Assembly (NCBI GenBank): GCA_032622095.1
Contig: CP136064.1
Coordinates: forward strand, 147,438,864-147,502,863
Source of the DNA: Siphonodentalium dalli
Lineage: Eukaryota; Mollusca; Scaphopoda; Gadilida; Siphonodentaliidae
Reading direction: 5' to 3'
DNA: 64,000 nucleotides
Position numbers and translations under genes: made by a program. Under the pieces are notes generated by a model. That model had not been told where the DNA came from and did not search any database. It worked only from the letters and a program-made list of their open reading frames with translations. The stretch's first letter is position 1, and every line of letters begins with the position of its first letter. Below are positions 55,812 to 64,000 of the stretch, piece by piece.

Positions 55812-58800
55812 GTATATTGCACAGATGACATGGACAGAGGTTCAGATATGAAAACAACAAAAGCTGTTATAGGCATATACACTTAGAATACAAAATTAAG
55901 TCATAGAAGAGCATTCGCTCCTAACCCAAAGAGTCATTCCAGAAATGTTTTCCATTACCACTTATAGTTGAGTATTTCAATATACTACCAGAGTGGAGAG
56001 CTTGGCATTTGGTTTCAGCGTCATAATTATTATGCCCTGTGTTGTGACCACAATCGATTTAGCTCACCCCAATTTGGGATGTGGTCTGGGCAAACAACTG
56101 ATTCAGAGACACTGATATCCTAGCCTATTCCTGTGTATTTTCAAGTTTATTTCAAAGTGACCTCATTTCTCCGCAAATATTGCTTACAAGCAACAATTGT
56201 TTTGGCATACTTTGAGATTTCTCAACCGCTAGCGCCATAGTGTGATTCCATTTCACTGAATAGTCAAATTTTGCACACTTCCATGACTGGAGCTAGCCTA
56301 TATTCAACACAAACGGTGTGCAACGCTTCAGCCAGCATTGTACCCACAGCCCAATGTATCTGTGATCAAATTATCTCCCTTATCTACTAGAGCATGACAA
56401 CATGCTATGTTGTACAACTTTTGGAACACTGGAAATATCCATTTCAATTAGTCTGAGACTTACTCATATCATCGCCCACAAGACCAGTATGACAAAATTG
56501 CCATGTACATAGGATTAACCTTGACCACGTCAGTATGCACCAATTATGTTATCGTCATACACTGAGCGTGCTTCTCCACATAGTTGAGGTCACGGCACTA
56601 AATGATACAAGGTTGTATCTTTAATAAATGAAATATAGCGCGGGAGCTAGTCTCTGGTCTTCTAAAATAGATATCTCATACAGTATGTGCATGTAATGTC
56701 CCATATTCATATTGTCTTATATAGTGTCCTATTTACAGTGTTTCTTTTTATTGTATCTAATGCCTTATAGGTCACAACAAGCAAGCGCATGACAAAATAT
56801 ATAATTTTCTGTACATTGTCTGCCATTTTGACTGCCATCATAAACCATAGTAACCGTCTCAGGCCCTAATGTATAGGCAATACCCACACTCGCTTATTAA
56901 TTACTTCAAATATGTTCATTTCACTTTAAAATATGGCCAGGAGGGTTTTCGGAAAAATTTCATGCCACGTACTTTAAGATCAATTTTGTTGGGATTGGAA
57001 GTGGCTGAGATGAAAGGAACATGTAGTACTGAGCAAATGATCATACGATATGAACAATAAGAAAACAAGGCACACTTTGCAACCAGTCCAAAACAATAGG
57101 AACGGATATAGGAGATATGAGTGTAAAAATCATATTTTTCACATTCCGGTCGACATTTTGGCAGCCATCTTTCTAATGGAGTGCCAATTTCTCCTACAAA
57201 CAATCGTATAATGTAATAGCATCATAATAATATATAAATTTATTTGTGTACATTTCATGAGATATAGTTTCCAACAAAACAGATTAAACAGACATAGTTC
57301 ATATTCTATACTACGGCTGAATTATTTACAGTATAAGAGGAGGGTTAAGACCATTGACTCCCTGTGGAGAAATCCGTCAAGAAATGATATGATGATATTC
57401 TGTCGTTAAAGCAAACAGAGTTCCTAGCCACATGGAGCCATTAGGGATGAAAAGGAACGCATCGATTTAAGTGTTATGGGCGGATTGATGCCCACATCGG
57501 ACGATAACCTGCCGACAAATTTTCAATTTTGTCTTGTCACCGGAAGTTGATAAGTCACTTATTCTCGAGGTAATATCTTTCACTTCTGTCCTCTTCAGTT
57601 AATGAAGACCTTCGCACGCCAATCGCCTCAATTGAACTCCATTCAAACGAAGCATGCCCAAGACGAGATGCATTGTTTAATCTCCCGACTCGCACCTTGA
57701 TGTTACAGAAACACGGCTCTTCCATTTATCTCCATTATTTACCGTCAAATCTCGCGGGAACTCCGGAAGTCGTTAAAAGTCATATTAAAGGTATGAAAAT
57801 CTTTGTCGTGTAATCAATCAATTAAAGGATATGAATGAAGTATTCGGGGACACTGCCGACAGTTTGCGACAAAGTGAGTTTGTCATATTGAACATACTCT
57901 GTCAAATGGAGACCGATATCGACCACCGAACCATGTCTGCTCTATAAACTCAATAAATAAAGAAGGGCCGGGAACAATTGTTGATGAAATATAGGGATTC
58001 ACGATCAATTTCTACTCCATTATCTGGCTGTGCATACACTTAATGGATAATGCACTTAATTAAATTTTCCCTCTCCAATTGAAATATTTACCTGGATGTC
58101 CGAAGGTAACATCTGATTCTGCGAGGAAATCAATCCGGTTTAGTGTAATGTAATGTTCGCCCGGTGGGTTGTTTCTCTGTCTTCTGGTATCGGACGTATA
58201 TGGTGGTTGTTAGATCTGCAGACACGTTTCATATTTAATATTACCCTCCGGTATACGTGTGCCCGCCATGTGCCCTGCGTCATAAGTGTTCGATAACATA
58301 ATACGTATCATTTTTTTCCAAAGACATCTGATTTGGATTAAACTTGTAAATTATGAAGGGTTTGAATATTTAATGTGAAAAATATCTGTTCCGTCTTCAA
58401 CAACAATAAGAAACACTTGAGCACATGTGCATATACGAAGAAGGAACGTTATATATGCATGGTGTGTGTATATAACCAAACTTGGATTAAGACTATTGAG
58501 ATAACTACATTGTTTGAGTTAAAATTTTGTAAAATTTAGACTAAAACGTGCCAGTCCTGACAGTGCAATGTTGATCCTGTCAGGAAATCTAATTATATCC
58601 TATATTGGCAGGTAACGATATTGGGAGTTGCGGTATTTCACCCCCAACTTTGGTCTTTATTTTCAATTGCTTGAAATTTCATGCCTATAACGTAACATCG
58701 CAACAATTCAGTTGGAAATCTCCATATAACGGGTGTTGGGTTCGAAATTTCCAAAAGTTGAACAGATTGAGCTACCAGTTGGAAAATATCAAGCTAAATG

Positions 58801-58982
58801 CTGAAAATAGAATTTTATCAACTACGGGTCGGTGACCGTACGGTATAGGCATTTTCCATTACAATTATAAATATATGTGTGTGTACGTATGCATGTGTGT
58901 GTATGTATTATATATATGTGCGTGTACATGTGTATGTGTGTATATATGTATGTATCCATAATCTGTACACATTAGCAGCTTG
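55812..58982. other. No gene seen; part may be conserved non-coding
   Basis: Short frames only. The stretch 57440-57830 is less AT-biased and has no simple repeats; it could be a regulatory element, but there is no direct evidence. From about 58870 simple TATG/GTGT repeats begin. Confidence 0.4.
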
Positions 58983-59235
58983 GGGCGGCAACGCATATCA
59001 CGGTATTAAGGATTGCCTTATAACCGACCGGTATGCGTGGCCGCCCTGATCTATGTGTAGTTATGTGTACGCACATGTATGTATGTACACACATGTGTAT
59101 ATAAGTATGATTGTGCACCCGCGTAAATGTAGTTTATATTTGTGTTGTACGGCCTACTGTATACGTGTGTGTATGTAGGGGTGTTTATTGGCGAGGGTGT
59201 ATGTGCATGTATGTATATCATTTTTTATGTATATG
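58870..59235. repeat. TGTATG/GTGTGTA-rich simple sequence
   Basis: Imperfect TGTA, GTGT and TATG repeats on both sides of a GC-rich hairpin. Confidence 0.85.
58983..59046. repeat. GC-rich stem-loop in simple sequence
   Basis: Arms GGGCGGCAACGCATA (58983-58997) and TATGCGTGGCCGCCC (59032-59046) pair over 15 positions with one mismatch. The loop is 34 nt. Confidence 0.8.
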
Positions 59236-59384
59236 TGTAAACATGGATTCGGATGCAAGCTGATGAGATTATGTGCTTATGCGAGTTTGTTTCGATGAGT
59301 GCTTGTGCTTCATGGTGGCGGGAATTATTATCTTCTCTGTATTATTATTATAAAAAAAATTTATGTTTTGTTTTTGTTTTTGTA

Positions 59385-59417
59385 AAACATACTCTCCTAG
59401 ATGGAGGAAATAAAGAT
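59385..59417 (+). repeat. LINE 3'-tail-like motif with stem-loop, second copy
   Basis: ACTCTCCTAGATGGAGGAAA, followed by TAAAGATA, matches 4770-4815 with one base change. Confidence 0.5.
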
Positions 59418-60543
59418 ATATATATAGTTCAGATACGTGTGTAGGAGATAACCCACCCTTTGTCACACCAGACAGACTACATATCTTTCGACTTATTCGG
59501 TTTACTTCGTATAATATTACAATGATACACAGAATCGATATCTTAACGGCAAAACCTACCATAAACGGGCTCCAGTGTTTGTTCACATTATGTTCGTGTA
59601 TATAAAACGTAGAAACGGTGTAAAATCGAACCTTTAAGGGTAGTGTCATCATAAAATCGAATTTTGTCATGGTGTACATCAGTACTATATATGATCATGC
59701 ATGATGTCACCATTTGTATTATTATGACAGGAATTGCTAACCGAATTGCCGGAAATTCAGACCATATTTATACTGGGCTATATATAATTTGCTTCCTCTG
59801 TGCCCGATATCATTTGCTTCCTCTGTGCCCGATATCATATAAATGTATATTAGCCAAGCAAAGAAATAATTCTCAATTCGTATTTCCGAGACATGAAACA
59901 TCTCTTTCGTCTTTGGATTGGATGAAGGTTAAATAGCCATCTGTCCCAGGGGTTGTCACGCACTGGACTTCCTGTTTTATCACACGGCGTAATCGATCCA
60001 GTATTCATTGTGAGCACGGGTGATTCGATGTGATACCAACGAGAGTTCGAGCATTTTTGGTTCATTTTTTTCTATTAAAATGAGGTATAACTCACACAAA
60101 GAGGTTCACTGCTTGATAATAAACATGTAAATACTACCATTTTGTCGTTTGCTCAGTGGAATACCCTTATCACGAATGTATAGGCCGTCGAATGGGTGTA
60201 GATGGCACCGGGTGTATATATCCTATACACTAGTCAGGTATACTGTCAACGGAAAAATCAGTGCACTTAATAAAACTCTCGGTAGTTCCAACTAAATTGT
60301 CACAGTTTTGCATTGTCTAAGAGATATGCGGATATCTTGCCAACTTGCGATGTGACTTTCTGCTCACAACTCGTTGGAACATACTATATAATTAAGGAGA
60401 AGTGAGGCGGGGAGCCCGCTTATAGTCTTTAAACTATTACCCGCCTGCTGACGTCACAATATGACGCGATCGATGACCAAAACAAAGACATGGATAATAC
60501 GAGGACAATTGAGGAGATGCTGCATGGGAAAAGAGACAAGAAC
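59418..60543. other. No gene seen
   Basis: Contains a short direct duplication of ATTTGCTTCCTCTGTGCCCG (near 59788 and 59812). Nothing else recognised. Confidence 0.5.
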
Positions 60544-61343
60544 ATATCAATCAGTACAAGCAGAAATACGAATGTACGCAAAAACTGAAAGATGGATTTT
60601 TTACAGCAAATCTAGATATACTGAGTTCGAATATCGGTGGGATAAATGGAAAGGTCTGTTACACTAGTACAGTTAAACAGCACATACATAACTATAGATA
60701 TGTACATGTATGCTGGAAATGTAGTACATAACATTGCACATGCCTGGCACACAAGTATTCCGTAAATATTATTTAGTATTGTAAAAACTGTGTTTAAACA
60801 CGAATGTGGACCAGACATGTGCCGTGTTGTGTGACTTACCTAACAGTATGCTTACTTATTTGAATCATATAGTGAGTAAAATTAATTGCATACCACCTAT
60901 CCATGCCGTACATAATCACGTTACGTAAATATACCAGATTTTAAGACTTTTAGCTCGATGCTAACACTAATTAATAATCCCTCAATGTTAATATTTTGCA
61001 TTATGTAATTACCATATATATACCTAATAACGCGAGGGACTCGGAAAAAATTACAAATAATACATATACCCAATATTTCATTTTCATTATATTCATTATA
61101 TTTATTATTATAACTAATGGAAATTTAATATAACTAAATAATACAGCATTCATAAAACCATTCACTCCACACTCTTTTTTCTCTTCTACCTTTCTACAGT
61201 CTCAAAAAAAAAAAGAGACAAAAACTGTTTAATTACTAACCATTAACTGTAATATAATTCATGTATTATCACAATGTATTTGTCTTTTTTCAAATAAAAA
61301 TTTATAAAAAAAAATAATAAAAAAAAATATCAATCAGTACAAG
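60544..61343 (+). mobile_element. Retroposed insertion with 17-bp target duplication
   Basis: ATATCAATCAGTACAAG occurs at 60544-60560 and 61327-61343. The insert (60561-61326, 766 bp) ends in an A-rich tail (blocks of A broken by single T), with AATAAA about 30 bp before the end. A long target duplication with an A tail is the signature of LINE-type reverse transcription. No LINE protein was recognised in the insert, so it may be a LINE 3' UTR, a SINE or a retroposed host transcript. The open frame 60461-60667 crosses the left boundary and is considered chance. Confidence 0.75.
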
Positions 61344-61499
61344 AAAACTAAGATGCATTCATCAGGTCACCCATAAACTATTTAGCATTGAATAATTCAG
61401 CTCTGTGAATTGTCCTGCAATTTCGATTGGAGTTTCACAAATGCATTTATTAACGACTTTACAACTGACATACGATTACACAGGACGAACCTTGAATGT

Positions 61500-63540
61500 G
61501 GAACTATGTAAAAGTGGTCTGAAGGAGATCATATATCATATCATAACAACGTTTTCGTATGTCAGCGACCTATTGTACATACCAGACGTCCCATGTTTAA
61601 TGCCACGCTTCGGGACAAGAAGGGGTTAATGCCAGAAATGATCGACCGTACTTCTTCAGTGTAGGGTGGTCTGAAGGATCATATCATAACGTCCATCGGG
61701 ACTGGGAAGTGCAACTTTTAGTATGTCAGCGACATATTGTACATACCAGACGTCCCATGTTCAATGCCACGCTTCAGGACAAGAAGGGGTCAATGTCAGA
61801 AATTATCGACCGTACTTCTTCAGTAGGGTGGTCTGAAGGCGATCATACCATAACAACGTCCATCGGGACTCGGGAAGTGCAACTTTTCGTATGTCAGCGA
61901 CCTATTGTGCATACCAGAGGTCCCATGTGTAATGCCACGTTCAGGACAAGAAGGGGTTAGTGCCAGATCGACCATACTTCTTCAGTAGGGTGGTCTGAAT
62001 GAGATCACATCATAACAACGTCCATCGGGACTCGGGAAGTGCAACTTTTCGTATGTCAGAGACCTATTTTAAATACCAGAGGTCCCATGTTTAATGCCAC
62101 GCTTCAGGACAAGAAGGGGTTAATGCCAGAGATTATCGACCATACTTCTTCAGTAGTGTGGTCTGAATGAGATCATATCATAACAACATCCATCGGGGCT
62201 CTGGAAGTGCAACTTTTCGTATGTTAGCGACCTATTGTACATATACCAGAGGTCCATGCATGTTTAATGCCACACTTCATGACAAGAATGGGTTAATGCC
62301 AGAAATTATCGACCATACTTCTTCGGTGTAGGGTGGTCTGAAGGATCATATCATAACGTCCATCGGGACTGGGAAGTGCAACGTTTCGTATATCAGCGAC
62401 CTATTGTACATACCAGACGTCCCATGTTCAATGCCACGCTTCAGGACAAGAAGGGGTCAATGTCAGAAATTATCGACCGTACTTCTTCAGTAGGGTGGTC
62501 TGAATGGGATCATACCATAACAACGTCCATCGGGACTCGGGAAGTGCAACTTTCCGTATGTCAGCGACCTATTGTACATACCAGAGGTCCCATGTTTAAT
62601 GCCACGCTTCAGGACAAGAAGGGGTTAATGCCCAATCGACCATACTTCTTCAGTAGGGTGGTCTGAATGAGATCACATCATAACAACGTCCATCGGGACT
62701 CAGGAAGTGCAACTTTTCGTATGTCAGCGACCTATTTTACATACCAGAGGTCCCATGTTTAATGCCACGCTTCAGGACAAGGGGTTAATGCCGGAAATTA
62801 TCGACCATACTTCAGTAGTGTGGTCTGAATTATATCATATCATAACAACGTCCATCGGGACTCGGGAAGTGCAACTTTTCGTATGTCAGCGTCCTAGTGT
62901 ACATTATACCAGAGGTCCCATGTTTAATACCACACTTCATGACAATAAGGGGTTAATGCCAGAAATTATCGACCGTACTTCAGCAGTTGGGTGGTCTGAA
63001 TGAGATCATATCATAACAACGTCCACCGGGACTCGGGAAGTGCAACTTTTCGTATGTCAGCGACCTATTGTACATACCAGAGGTCCAATGTTTAATGCCA
63101 CGCTTCAGGACAAGAAGGGGTTAATGCCGCTGAAGGGGTCACTCTCATAAAATAAAGTGCTGAAGGGTACACAGGATTTGAAAATATACTGTAGGGTACA
63201 CAGGGTTTGTGATCGCCACTAACATCGTTACTTAAACTGTGTTTCTGAAAGTTTGTAGCCCAAGCAGTTTGATTTCAGTTCATTTTAATGTTTATTGGAA
63301 CGTAAACAATTATTCTCTAACAGGTACAAAACTAAACTCCATTTAGAACGACATTTCAAACCCTGTGTACACTTCAGCACATTTTCAAATCATGTGTACC
63401 CTTCCGCACTTTTTTTGGTGAGAGTGACCCCTTCAGCGTTAATGCCAGAAATTATCGACCGTACTTCATCAGTAGGGTGACCCAAAATAGATAATATCAT
63501 AACAACTGTCGTCGAGACAAGAGAAGTGCAATCATAATAT
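61500..63540 (+). repeat. ~165-bp satellite array, about 11 units
   Basis: Units with CATGTTTAATGCCACGCTTC recur near 61590, 61757, 61923, 62087, 62260, 62422, 62590, 62755, 62918 and 63088. A last partial unit from 63439 follows the MITE. Other landmarks are TTATCGACC, GGTGGTCTGAA, ACGTCCATCGGGACT and GTATGTCAGCGACCTATT. Units differ by scattered changes, with a higher-order hint: the units at 61757 and 62422 share TGTTCAATG and GGGGTCAATGTCAGAAATT. Open frames of 74-98 codons recur with the unit and look like artefacts. Confidence 0.93.
63128..63438. mobile_element. MITE inserted in the satellite, 7-bp target duplication
   Basis: 311 bp. The left end CGCTGAAGGGGTCACTCTCA and the right end, its reverse complement, are followed inward by further inverted pairs (GTGCTGAAGGGTACACAGG type), about 85 bp of arms in all. 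TTAATGC flanks both sides, and the uninterrupted satellite reads TTAATGCCAGAA, so the empty site is known. There is no coding capacity. Superfamily not assigned. Confidence 0.9.
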
Positions 63541-64000
63541 ATAGAACCATATCAGTACTGAATAAAACTTTGGCCAAATACGTCCACTTAATCAAGTAGC
63601 ATAGTTGCCCGATACAGTGAATTTTCGTTATATTTGCGGTAAATGTCAATCATCATGAAAAACAAAGTTATAAAGATAGATATATTTGAGAATACTTGTA
63701 AACACACAGCAGTAGTAACTCACCATCTGTCCCACTCCTTCCATCTAGTCTGCCTCAACTTAATGTTAGTAACTTGTTATTTTCACCCCCAACCTGTTCT
63801 CTTTAACTCAGCCTCTTGCCATACGATCCTTCTACATACTATTCTGCATGCTTTTCTTTTCCGAGGAGATAACTTCAAATAAGTGGTGACCCGCTTGTTG
63901 TTAGATCCTCTTCACCCTCCTTTTTTTCTAACCTGTCATTTAACTCATTGTTCAATGTCTTATTTCATGTATACATGTATTAATTGAGGGTAGAAATAAA
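63541..64000. other. No gene seen
   Basis: AT-rich sequence to the window edge; nothing recognised. Confidence 0.5.

Noticed and set aside
46726-55816. A target-site duplication for the LTR retrotransposon
   Set aside because: The 5 bp on each side (ATGGA and GTATA) do not match, and shifting the LTR ends by a few bases does not produce a convincing repeat.
61405-63003. Open frames of 74-98 codons in the satellite
   Set aside because: They recur with the ~165-bp unit and change frame at each indel.

Overview
The window looks like genomic DNA of an invertebrate animal, most likely a lophotrochozoan and plausibly a mollusc. The evidence is spliced genes, the standard genetic code, AT-rich intergenic DNA, frequent ACATGTA words, several LINE (non-LTR retrotransposon) fragments, and Helitron-like elements with CTGT microsatellites and ~120-bp core repeats that resemble the bivalve 'pearl' and insect DINE-1/HINE types. 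The species assignment is inference.

One host gene is clear: a plus-strand homologue of the PRDM3/PRDM16 (MECOM, Drosophila hamlet) transcription factors. Four exons (11517-11637, 17203-17344, 17817-17925, 20460-22349) have matching splice sites and phases and give a continuous 753-codon reading frame. It covers the end of the PR domain, a C2HC finger, a cluster of C2H2 fingers, two CtBP-binding motifs, three C-terminal fingers and an acidic tail. The start of the gene, including most of the PR domain, was not found. Its introns carry Helitron-like elements (12646-14583) and two copies of a further repeat family (about 14700-15958 and 18150-20336).

The rest is mostly mobile DNA. At 23066-24133 a terminal-inverted-repeat element encloses seven ~142-bp GC-rich units. 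LINE fragments lie at 1-645, 24850-25975, 37065-37720 and 41330-41745, all on the minus strand. From 26467 to 36148 three related Helitron-like families (called A, B and C here) are joined end to end without spacers in two arrays of four and eight elements, and each array is flanked by A on the left and T on the right. These arrays are the most unusual structure in the window. Family A units carry an NRF1-type palindrome and family B units carry inverted TCAAGGTCA half-sites.

Further right are a cluster of GCGCTTAAGCGC palindromes (38540-39790), two small tandem arrays, a large inverted repeat containing LINE sequence (41707-42563), a second copy of a ~580-bp dispersed repeat, and a ~9.1-kb decayed Ty3/Gypsy-type LTR retrotransposon (46731-55811) with LTRs, primer-binding site, Gag, protease, RT, RNase H, integrase and polypurine tract. 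The right edge has a retroposed insertion with a 17-bp target duplication (60544-61343) and a ~165-bp satellite array interrupted by a 311-bp MITE (63128-63438). No rRNA, confident tRNA or CRISPR was seen.
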